Translations under genes and position numbers: made by a program
In this document: in pieces, positions 22,101 to 30,902 of the stretch
Layout: each line of letters begins with the position of its first letter
How positions within the stretch are numbered: position 1 is the first letter of the stretch
NCBI RefSeq assembly: GCF_000315625.1
Contig: NW_005434638.1
Location: 464,121-528,120, forward strand
DNA length: 64,000 nucleotides
Origin: Guillardia theta CCMP2712
Lineage: Eukaryota > Cryptophyceae > Pyrenomonadales > Geminigeraceae
Direction of reading: 5' to 3'
The notes under the pieces: generated by a model
Databases searched by the model: none
Told to the model about the DNA's origin: nothing
What the model saw: only the letters and a program-made list of their open reading frames with translations

Positions 22101-22897
22101 GTGGTGTTTGAAAATTTTTCGAGGATGAGGTTGACAGGAAAATTCTGCAAAATAAAATTCAACCTCATCTCTTCGCGACTGCGATCGTTGTCACCATCAA
22201 AATATTCCGCCTTGCTTTCGTATTTTCACTCAGGCGCTGCACGAAGAAGACAGCTGTAATACCAATAAGTCTCCTTATACACAACGGATGCAAGACGTCT
22301 GTCACATACCAAAGACTGCAAACTGTCGATTTTTGTGAGAGGCACATTTCGACAAGCACGAGAACAGTCGATCGCACAAATCCTCAACACTGAATTACAC
22401 AAGGACAGTTAATTGCCAGAAGTTGAAGGACCAGCCAGTCACCTCTTTTCATCTTGGAGAAAGAGGTTGTCAACAAGTTCCTTGTTCTTGCAGATCGCCC
22501 AGATCGCACCCAGCATAATCGCTTCTCTCTGCATCAACGTCAACCATCATGGAAAATGTGGAAGAGGTTCAAGACAACCCGTGCGTCATCTGGCTCCCCC
22601 GTCACGACGGATAACAGGTGACTCACAATCTTGTGGACGGTCTTGATCGACAATGCTTCCTTAAGCGCCTGCCAGCACATGCAGCCGTCATCCCAAGGCT
22701 CGTGTCCCCGTGAGGCATCTAGTCTTGCCTGTATCAGACTGCTTGTTGTCGACCCATTCACAGCCAACTCGTGTGCGAGCTGCTCTGCACCTAGCGTCGA
22801 CTATCTTCAGCGACTTTAGGCTCGGCATGCAGGCAATACCTTTTCTCAGCTCGTTCTCGCTGTTCGACGACAGCATGCGCAGAAGAGAGGGCTCCAT
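14201..22897 (-). CDS. Giant ARM-repeat + eight-FN3 protein, about 2,150 aa
   Basis: Spliced from about 20 exons. N-terminal exons (22897-22840, 22790-22627, 22528-22443, 22389-22310, 22253-22195, 22144-22025, 21976-21799, then 21747 on) join in phase and encode importin/ARM-like helices (REAIMLGAIWAICKN, ADVVYSLGNIAHFETGRE, YVSDAAWAIRSF, YVRDGCLAALAALGI). One 4.2-kb exon (21747-17585) carries eight fibronectin type III domains with the W and Y.x.V.A signatures (KIKWVQPES, ITLEWDVP, IRIRCANRTGWG, YRIRVQAKNKSGYG). A Ser/Pro/Gln-rich region (about 18480-16660) follows, then a short folded-looking part (16488-16221: FVQCIPVTEVLSEVLRG) and about nine small, mostly phase-0 exons to the stop at 14201. 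ARM plus FN3 suggests a cytoplasmic scaffold; no enzyme domain is seen. The junctions between 15440 and 14830 are the weakest. Confidence 0.8.
15980..16170. repeat. CTG and GCAGGA compound repeats, intronic
   Basis: Alternating CTG-type triplets and AGGAGC hexamers, with an internal duplication of the module ending CTGGAGAAGCAGGAGCAGGA. They lie in the intron between exons at 16488-16221 and 15932-15855 of the ARM-FN3 gene. Frames through them (Ser/Cys or Arg/Ser runs) are not coding. Confidence 0.85.
16505..16645. repeat. GGGA/GGGGA array, intronic
   Basis: Tandem GGGAG/GAGGG units fill the intron between the GTGAGC donor at 16657 and the acceptor before 16488 in the ARM-FN3 gene. The sense strand is pyrimidine-only. 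Confidence 0.85.
17452..17502. repeat. (GGA)n microsatellite, intronic
   Basis: About 16 GGA triplets inside the intron 17584-17438 of the ARM-FN3 gene. Reading through it gives a poly-Pro run in the big open frame, but a GTAAGA donor after NASAEG and a CAG acceptor before QESAPDPQ mark it as intron. Confidence 0.85.
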
Positions 22898-23913
22898 GCT
22901 GAAAGTTTCAGACAAGAGGAGCTCTGCTCTGCTCTCTTGAAAAGGGGAGATGCCAGGATGAGAAAGTAACTCAAACTAGTTGGACCCCCGTGAAAGGCGG
23001 GAAAGTGATCGAGGAAATATTACAGGCAGCCTGCTGCTGCGACCCCCGTCACGAGGAAGCAAATGAATCTGTCAGGGGGCGAGGGAGTCAGCAGAGCTCC
23101 AAGGTCTTGAGATGAACAAGGAAGCTGAGTTGACAGAGCATCATTTGGCTAGCGGGAAGGCGAGCTTCTGTCGCCTCCTCCCGCCATCGCTGCAGTCGCC
23201 GCCTGTCCCCGGCATGCCCATGGTTGGCAAGGGAAGCCTCACGCTGGACTGGGGTGGTCACTCAGTATACTACCGGTACCGTTTCAAAGAAAGCAAATGA
23301 CCCACCACATTCCCATAAATATGTGGCTCTAAGAGGGGGTAGTTGCAGCATCGAATTTGGGACACCGGGGTACAAAGATTTACAAAGGGGTCAAGGGGTG
23401 GATGGTTACAATTCTGAGTATGATTGAATAGTTTTTAGTATATTTCAAATTTGAAGACTCCGAAACGAAACCTCTATCCTGAAATCAATAAAAAGAGTTT
23501 TAGTAAATTATGGCCCGGCTACGGAGTACCGTGACCCCCGGCCGCGGGCCGGCCCGGACTCCGCCGGGCCGCCGCGCCTCCGACCACCGTTACCGTCACG
23601 GTGAGGACTCAGCCTGTTTAAGTTTGGCTCGGAGTACAAGGCTGGCATCATAAGTTCAACATCTCACGGTCGAGTCAATCATTCGGAGTTACAGTGAACC
23701 GTTGAACGGCGACTGTCACGGTTCCGAAGTTCGGTGCCGGGCGGCAAGCGGCCCGCCGCCGCGGCCGGGCCTTCACGTTCCTGAACTTGGGAAGTTCGTC
23801 TCAGGCCTATTGCGAGTCAGTTTTGAGGCGATTTAGAATTTACTAGAAACAATAAGAAAGGCGTGCAGGCCTCAACTTGGCATCGCAAAACGTCGCAGTG
23901 AACAATATTGACC
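22898..23913. other. Intergenic; contains GC-rich repeat copy C
   Basis: Flank between the ARM-FN3 start codon and the M13 stop codon. 22898-23250 has no convincing frame and probably contains the ARM-FN3 promoter. 23260-23500 is AT-richer with GGGTAC/TACCGG words. The GC-rich repeat follows at 23505-23790. Confidence 0.5.
23505..23790. repeat. GC-rich dispersed repeat, copy C
   Basis: Two GGCCCGG/GCCGCGGCCGGG-rich ends surround a less GC-rich centre (23610-23700) with CTGTTTAAGTTTGGCTCGGA and GGCTGGCATCATAAGTTC...GAGTCAATCATTC. The latter resembles GGCTGGCATAAAAAGTATC...GATCAATCAATCACTC in copy E (about 43110-43150). No frame of interest. Confidence 0.55.
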
Positions 23914-26760
23914 TCACCACAACTGGCAACGAGATTCGTCCTTGGGGGCCATGGGAGAGCCTGTTGGGCACTGAAAGACTTCAGCAAAAGGAGAGAACTG
24001 CGTGAGGGCTCCGATAACTCTGAACTTGCCAGGAGCATGCGCATCAGTGAGAACAGAGTTGATAGCGCTCTGCTTCCTGTCGACTTCACACCAGGTCTGG
24101 GCAAACGAAGTGAAGAACAGTCTCTTCTCAGCATGCGATCTTGGCTTCGAGGACAAGAAGGCACGGTAGGAAAACTTGATCCCTCCTGCATCGGCGATGT
24201 CCTCCCCAAGAGTGAGCTTGCCGTTGACATTCTTATCCATCACTTTGAACTTGCTGAAGAGGTTGGAAATACATCCGCTCCTCTCCTTAAACCCTTGCAC
24301 AGTCGCCTTCTCCCACCAGGGCTTCATCTCGCCCTTGGCATCGTACTGCCTGCCATCGTCGTCGAATCCGTGACTCATCTCGTGCCCCAATATTGTACCC
24401 ACCGACCCGTAATTCTCGGCATCGGAATTCTTGTAGTCAAAGAAGGGAGCTTGTAAGATACCCGCAGGGATCCACAGCCCGTTGTTCTTGGGGCCGTAAA
24501 AGGCGTTGACCTCCAACGGAGTGTTTCCACCCCACGAGAACCTCTCTGGCTTCTTGGAGAGCTTTGACATGGACCTCTCCATTCCCATCCTTGTGACAAT
24601 CTCACCGTTAACAAAGTAGTCGTCTCCGATGTGGCCGTCGAGCTGGTAAGTCTGCTCAGGCCAGTCCACGTTTCCTTCCTTGTCAGTGGGGATGGCAACT
24701 TGGAAGATCATCTCAGTCAGCTTATGCTGAGCGTCCTCGCGGTTCTTGGGAGTCATCCAGTCCGCATGAGGAATGGCCTTCATGAACTCGGCGCGGATGT
24801 TGTCGAGCATCGCAAGGGCAGCCTGTCGGTTCTCATGCTGGAAGAATTTGTCGGAATAAAGCTTAGCAGAAGCCCAGGAGGCAGCTCCAGTAGTAGCAAA
24901 GAAGCATTTCCTGGGTCTTGCTGACCTCTCTTGCACGCCATACAAATCTTTGTACCAATCAAGCAAAGCATCTTGGAAGTCAGTGCTGAGCGATGAAGCT
25001 GAACCACTGATAACTTGCCAGCGCATGTTTGCCTTGATGGTTTCATAGTCGGTGGTCTTGAGAATGGTTTCCAACCTTGGGAAAAAGTCCTTTTCCCGAA
25101 TGTAGAGAGGCTTTCCATTTTCTGTCCCCACTTTCATGATGTCGGTATGGTCAGATTTGCAGAAAGCAGGCATCCCATTGAAGGGCTTCGTGCACTGAGC
25201 AAGTTTGTTCAACCACGCCTTCCATTTCCATGAAGGAGTCATCTGCTCCATCTCACTCCAAGTAGTCTTCTTCGCATGAGACTTGTATGAATCTGTCCGA
25301 TCAACCTACGATGTGTAAGATTGATCATTTGATAAAATCATAGAAACATTTCTTACCATCGCCTTTGCCATTGCTGTTTCAAATGAAACAACTTTCTTGG
25401 CTTCGTCTTTGTGCTGCAGAAGAAAAGATAAGAAACAAGATTCGATGAAGGAAAAGAGGTTTCACATTTTCACGTCCAATCAACTTGAAGAAGTATCCGA
25501 CTCTCTCCTCAAACTTTGCACGATGTTCTTGCATTTCAGCTGTGTCCTCCGTGTAGTATGAAGTATCTGGAAGACTTGAAGATGTATTAGCAACGATTTG
25601 CGAATCATCATTAGCATACCTGACACCACCCTGGCTCAGAAAGAAAGCATTTTGAGAGTTGTCATGTGAGTCCGTGTCGATGTACCACGAGAACAAGATG
25701 TCCATGTTGCCCTGAGCAAAACAAAATAAGTTCCGAAGGATGAGCCCGAAGGAATACTTCACCTTGTTCAACTCCACGATCACATCCAGCAACGAGTCTT
25801 CGTCCTTGACTTTCTCAATCAGATTCAACCTGTTGAAAAGCATCAGAGGCTGCAGCGATCAGGATGCTTCCCACGAACCATGGAGTGAGAGGCTTGCTGC
25901 CTTCCTCGTTGATTCTCTTGGTGTCTACGCACGATCGGTAGTACTTGCCAGACACGCCCTGATCTGTTTCAAGGAGTTTGATCATTTCTTCTTGGATTTT
26001 CAGCTGAGCACGGTCCCATGAAAGCGCCTTGGACGTCTGATCCGATCAAACATTAGAACGACACCGCACAACAACCAAATGGCTCACCTCATATTTTGGT
26101 ATCTTGTCACGATTGGCCTTGTCCCAGCCTCCACATGCATACTCGTAGAAGTCTTCGCAGGGGTTCACTTCAAGGTTCAGACTGTGACAAGCAAGCAGTC
26201 ACTTTTAGAACGTTCGAGCTCGACACTCATACCTAGTCTTGACAGCCTCAGGGTAAGATGCGGAGAGCATTGACACAGCTACTCCACTCGCCTCCTTCGC
26301 AAGCTGCCAGCAAAGTCACAGCATGGCACAGAGTTCTCGCTGCTTACCGCATCCATTCCAGGCTTATTGCTCATCACAAACCACATGTCTTGCAGCTTTT
26401 GGACGAAAGCGACTCCATCCTTGCCCCGAGCTTCCGACGAGAGGTACCTATAGCAGTGTCAAGGGACCCTAGATAGAGTTCAGATATCGAATTACTTGAC
26501 ATCCATTTCGTCCCCCATGTACAAGGAATCCGGAGCCTGAAATCAATCTCACTATAAGCAAAGCAAAAGCTTGGTCAGCTTACCGTCGAGGTGGTCAAAG
26601 CCATCAAGGCAATGAGGGACAAGGCTGCCACACAAGACACCAGAGCAATTATCCTGCACACGGGTAAACGTCTTGTTGACCCCCTAGATGCCGCTTCACC
26701 TGCTATTCGATCCAAATCGCCTGAACGAAGGCAACGACCCAGAAGCAGCGGACGTGCCAT
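23914..26760 (-). CDS. M13 (neprilysin/ECE-type) zinc metallopeptidase, type II membrane protein
   Basis: About eight exons. The start at 26760 opens a short cytoplasmic tail, then a signal anchor (CRIIALVSCVAALSLIALMA). A small exon encodes the M13 hallmark NPCEDFYEYACGGW (about 26170-26110). The last, largest exon (about 25304-23914) has VNAFYGP (substrate-binding N-A-F/Y), the zinc site HEMSHGFDDDG (HExxH), GEDIADAGG (third zinc ligand E and the E-x-x-A-D motif; the usual N of ENIAD is D) and the terminal CQLW. All catalytic residues are present, so an active oligopeptidase facing the cell surface or lumen is expected. The C-terminal C-x-x-W is canonical. Substrates cannot be inferred. Confidence 0.92.
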
Positions 26761-26858
26761 AAACTGACAGAGAGGTCAGATACAAAGCTATGCTATAGAA
26801 GCCTCTTGTTGTAGATGCAAGACGGTTGGAACCAAATAGTGAGAAACACCAAAAGAAT

Positions 26859-26942
26859 TGATCCATCACCATCACCATCGTCATCAACATGACCATCACC
26901 ATCACCATCACCATCACCATCACCATCACCATCACCATCACT
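26859..26942. repeat. CATCAC hexanucleotide array
   Basis: About 12 near-perfect CATCAC units about 100 bp upstream of the M13 start codon. His- and Thr/Ile-repeat frames through it are simple-repeat artefacts. Location in the promoter or 5' UTR makes an effect on expression possible. Confidence 0.9.
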
Positions 26943-27179
26943 GTCGTCATCCCCTCACCCGCATGGCTTCGTTTTGCCTCCTCCATGGTCTGCCTCTTCG
27001 CACCCTACAACAATCATCCCCCTCATACAATACCGCCCCTATCCACCACCCGATCCACTACCCCGACCACTACCCCATAGTTTCAGAATGAACCCTACCA
27101 TTTCAATACCATTTTCTGCAGAAAGTACCCCCTTATCATATAACCCTACCCTACTAGGGAAAAGTAGTACCGGTCTGTC

Positions 27180-27525
27180 ACAAGTCACCGTCAGTGCGGC
27201 AGTTCAGCTCCGAAACGGCGGCGGCCCGGCCGTGCGGTCGGCTCGGGCCGCGGAGCTCGGAAAAGGCTCCGGGACCCGGGCTAGCGGCGGGCTGCAGCCC
27301 GCGTGTGACTCGCGGGAGCGTGGGAGCGCCCGGGCCGCCGGTGGGACCCGGGAGCGTCTCAGGGACGGCTATCCGGGCCGGACGGTCACTCACGCCGCGC
27401 GTTGGGCCCGGCAGCCTCAGCCCGGTGCTCGGGTGACTGTACGGTCCGACCGGGACCCGGGGGTTACGCAACGGTCGGTACTGAATTTAACTTAATTGCC
27501 TTTGAGTAAAACTTGACGCCACCGG
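27180..27525. repeat. GC-rich dispersed repeat, copy D
   Basis: GGCCCGG/CCCGGG-rich core (27225-27470) followed by GGTACTGAATTTAACTTAA and CTTTGAGTAAAACTTGACGCC. The same order (GGTACTGA, TTTAACTTAA, CTTTGAGT, AAAA) is found in copy B, and inverted in copy A. Confidence 0.6.
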
Positions 27526-28001
27526 CAGCCTTGAGAGAGATGCTACTTTTTGATGTCAGTTGACAAGCTCATGACTACCCGTAGTAATCATATGATAAAA
27601 AGGGGTACCAGTTCAGAAGGAGGGGTGGTGTGGCTCTTCCCGGCAGACTGGCGGCAATGGAGGGACGAGGAGGAACAAGGTTCAAGGGGAAGGGGGGAGG
27701 ATGACTAGAAGCGGCAGGAGAAACTTCGAGTGAGTGTGGTACTTGCATGAGAGGAGTGGAGTGTGCAGACTTAAGAGCATCTTTACCAACATGTGATCGG
27801 ACTTCGGGAAGCCTGCCAAGTATTTAGTGTTAGAAGTCCACGATCAAATGAAACTCCATTGCATCAAGAGTACGCATCTGACTCTTCTTTCCTTCAGGTT
27901 GGTAAGCCAGCACTTCGAGGGATGAAGTTGCCTCATAGCACTTGATCGATCGTTTGATTTCACTTCTCCTTCATCTTCATCGAGCACGAGGAACAGTCAA
28001 G

Positions 28002-30522
28002 ATGTCATATCCACAACTTGGGCCTCAGACAGCCCGAGTGACGACGATGTTTATGATGATGATGATGATGATGATGATGAGTCTACCTGAAATAGCTGCT
28101 GTCAACGAAACCTGCAGCGATATGCCGCCAGCAGCTGTCACCTGTCCCGTCCTTCGGATGACCCCGTCTGCACTGTGGAATCAATATCAATACTTCAATT
28201 GGCAAGTAGGGAACAACTGGCCTGCCAACACTGCCTATCAAGACAACTATGATGTCCCTCCCTCCGATCGCCCTTGCATCAGCTACCCTGCGACATGCAA
28301 CGGGCCCAGTGACTACACGTGCACGAGGGGGATCAGGAGGCTGACTGACATGAACGTGAAGCGGAGAATGTACGAGGTGAAGCCAGGAAGTCCTGCAGTG
28401 TGCGGTCATGGGAACCGAGAGTTCTCATTCTTTGTTCGACCTGGGGACTCAGTACAAGACCTGATCATCCTGTTTGCAGCAGGCGGAATCTGTTGGGACG
28501 CAGCGAGTTGCAGCGGGGTGACGGGGTTGATGTCCATCGACTCGATGAACAGCCAGTACTACAAGGAGAAATTCGCATCGGTCCCTGTCGACATGAAACG
28601 AACTCTGAGAGACAATGACCCCGGGCTGAAGACAGGAATCGTAGATGCCTGGTCTATCGGCCTTGACTTCCTGCCATGGTCCCTGGTGGTCATCCCAGAT
28701 TGCACTGGTGACATGCACATCGGTAACCGAACAAGAGCCGTCAACCACGGAACGAGCTCCTGCTACACGGTCCACCACAAGGGTGCGGTGAACACCGGCC
28801 TTGCCCTCCAGTGGGTCCTCGACAACTTCAAGAACTTGAAGCGGCTCCTGCTGGTTGGCTCATACCAGGAGGCAAACTCCAAGGCATATGGCGCGCATGG
28901 TGTGATCTTCTGGGCCAAGTACCTTCAGGAGCAGATGCCGTCGACGGTCGTCCGGACTGTCGTTGACTCATCCATGGGAATCGCCGGGCCCTGGTTCAAG
29001 GCTTACATGGCGGACGATATATGGGGAACGGCGAACGCACTTGTTCCCACTGCTACTGGTGCTGGCGCCAAGGACAAGCTGCTGCCTCCGCCGTATGAGT
29101 GGGCGATCTGGAGTGATGACATCACGTCCTACTACCGCTGGGCCACGAGCCGCAGGCCGTCGCTCGCCTTTGCTGAGGTCTCTTCGATAGAAGACGACGT
29201 GCAGAAGAATTTCTTCATCATGACTGGTGGAATGTCACAAGATTGCTGCAACAATGGGTACACGTCGCTGAGCTGAATACTTGTTTGTTTTGATTTTACA
29301 CCCGCAGTTGTGGGTGCTCTAATCAAATCGTAAGGGATTCTAGGAACGGACAGCTGGATTGGACTAAGACGAGAAAGGTGGGAATTGAAACAGCTCGCGC
29401 GATCTTTGTGTGAAACGAGCTCAGGTGCAAATCTTGAGGAGGAACAAGTACATTCCAAACAACTATCGGTCCTGGATGATCAGCACTTCTACTACTCATG
29501 GACTTCTCGTTTCGCCGGAGTACATGTCAGTCTTTCCTGGACTCACGGTTGGGTCTGACTTGAACCGCAGGAGCATCTGCCCCAAGTTGGGTCTAGAGGA
29601 CTTCATGTGTCCACAGCAGTACATCCTGCAAACGTTGTTCTCCTGTCTGTCAATGTGCAACCTTGTACTGAACTTGTTTTTCTAAGGTGGACATATTCCT
29701 TCATCAATGCAAAGATCTCCTACAACCCTGAGGGGATCCCGATATCTTCGACTTTTCTGGGAACCACCTACAGCGAGAGAAATTTCGGCTACAGCACCTG
29801 CCTGGTGAGCCACATCGCCTTTAGCGTTCATGCTTCCTTGCTTGACCCCTGCCAGGGCTGTTTGGATGGCGTCTTGGGATCGGGGGAATACGACGAGCTG
29901 TGCAACGTAACGATCTACGACGATGACACGTTCAGGACAGGTACCTAGCTTCGACTACCTTTCCTCCTCTGACTTGTATCCTAGTTGCTGCCAGGTACAA
30001 CTCGAACTGGGTCTCGCTATGGGCGCTCAACGGAGGGTATTCAGACTGCCGTGGGGTGCGACTAGCTGAGACTTCTATCAGGGAAGCGCCGGACCAGCAG
30101 CTGTCGGGTCGACCCTTGAGGTTTGCGCATGAGTACAGAATGGAGCCAGGTTGGTCCCTTCCCCCCAGCTCGTCTCGACCTTCTTTCACTCGCAACGCAA
30201 CCGTTGCGATGGCGATTGACGGGTGGGGCAGGAGAAAATCTCGAGGACGTGGCGAAGCGTTTCGGGGTGACAGTGCAGGAGCTGGTCTACCACAACTACA
30301 ACCTGATGACTCACATCGACAACCCGCTCACCCTGGTATCCCTCGTCCCTCGCTCGCACCGGCGGCAGCTGACGAGTCTGTTGCAGCCGTCAGGAGATGT
30401 TGTATGTATAGTGTCAAGGGTGGCAGACGCTGTGGTAAGTTCTCTCTCCGCGCACTGACCCCGCGGGCTCAACGTTGTTGACGCAGGACGCGGGAGGAAG
30501 TCCGATCTGCATGCCGAGATGA
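28002..30522 (+). CDS. Secreted NOTUM/pectin-acetylesterase-like hydrolase with C-terminal LysM (copy 1)
   Basis: First exon 28002-29257, then at least nine small exons (29308-29377, 29425 on) to a stop at 30520-30522. After a Met-rich leader come Cys-rich sequence, CGHGNREFSFFVRPG, the GGGWC-like AAGGICWDAASC, WSLVVIPDCTGDMHIGNRTR and HKGAVNTGLALQWVLDNF, matching the core of pectin acetylesterase/NOTUM alpha/beta hydrolases. The usual GSSAGG nucleophile elbow is altered (NSKAYGAHG). C-terminal exons encode LRFAHEYRMEPGENLEDVAK, TVQELVYHNYNLMTHIDNP and GDVVCIV, a LysM. LysM usually binds GlcNAc-containing glycans, so a carbohydrate or cell-wall deacylase is inferred. About 40% of positions look shared with copy 2 (by eye). 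The 27942 ATG is an alternative start. Confidence 0.72.
28052..28081 (+). repeat. (ATG)n microsatellite coding nine Met in the leader
   Basis: After ATG TTT come nine in-frame ATG codons, in the putative signal peptide of esterase-LysM copy 1. The Met run probably forms the hydrophobic core of the leader. Confidence 0.85.
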
Positions 30523-30902
30523 AGCTCAGACGGACTTGTTGTTTGAGCTGGGTGATGAGAAGAAGAGCTTGCAAATGCTTTTGCCAGCCATCTTATGACA
30601 TGTAAAACTTATTGAAGATCTTGTCCTATGACTAGTCAGCCGTCTCCTATCCGCTAGTCCTTCAGGACGTGAGCTCCGTAGCCACTCTCGGACCCGAAGA
30701 AATTCAACTCCACCTGCCGAATGCTTCAAAGGAGCAAGTGGGAGAGGGGAGGGCCTAGGAGAGAAGGGGGGGGGGCAGAGGCAAGGAGTTGGGAGGATAC
30801 CCTTCTGATCGCATTCGGGCCGAGGAAATCGACTGTCTGCTCTCGTCTCCTGCAAGCCAGCAAGTCACCAGTGACGTCATCAACGTTTCTCTCCCCGTCG
30901 AC
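30523..30902. other. Convergent 3' flanks
   Basis: About 380 bp between the stops of the plus-strand esterase and the minus-strand Myb-ankyrin gene. No convincing exon; a G-rich stretch lies at 30735-30775. Probably two overlapping 3' UTRs. Confidence 0.4.

Larger units (their letters stand above)
26761..28001. other. Intergenic; CATCAC hexamers, GTAC-rich strip and GC-rich repeat copy D
   Basis: Between the divergent M13 and esterase-LysM genes. It holds a CATCAC array (26859-26942), a C-rich strip with CCCTACC/TACCCC words (27010-27170), repeat copy D (27180-27525) and unremarkable sequence to 28001 that must include the esterase promoter. Confidence 0.5.

Noticed and set aside
26858-27091. 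His-rich frame resembling a metal-binding peptide
   Set aside because: It is one reading of the CATCAC array, followed by unrelated C-rich sequence.
27197-27471. Frames in repeat copy D on both strands
   Set aside because: Same compositional artefact; no conservation with frames in copies A, B, C or E.
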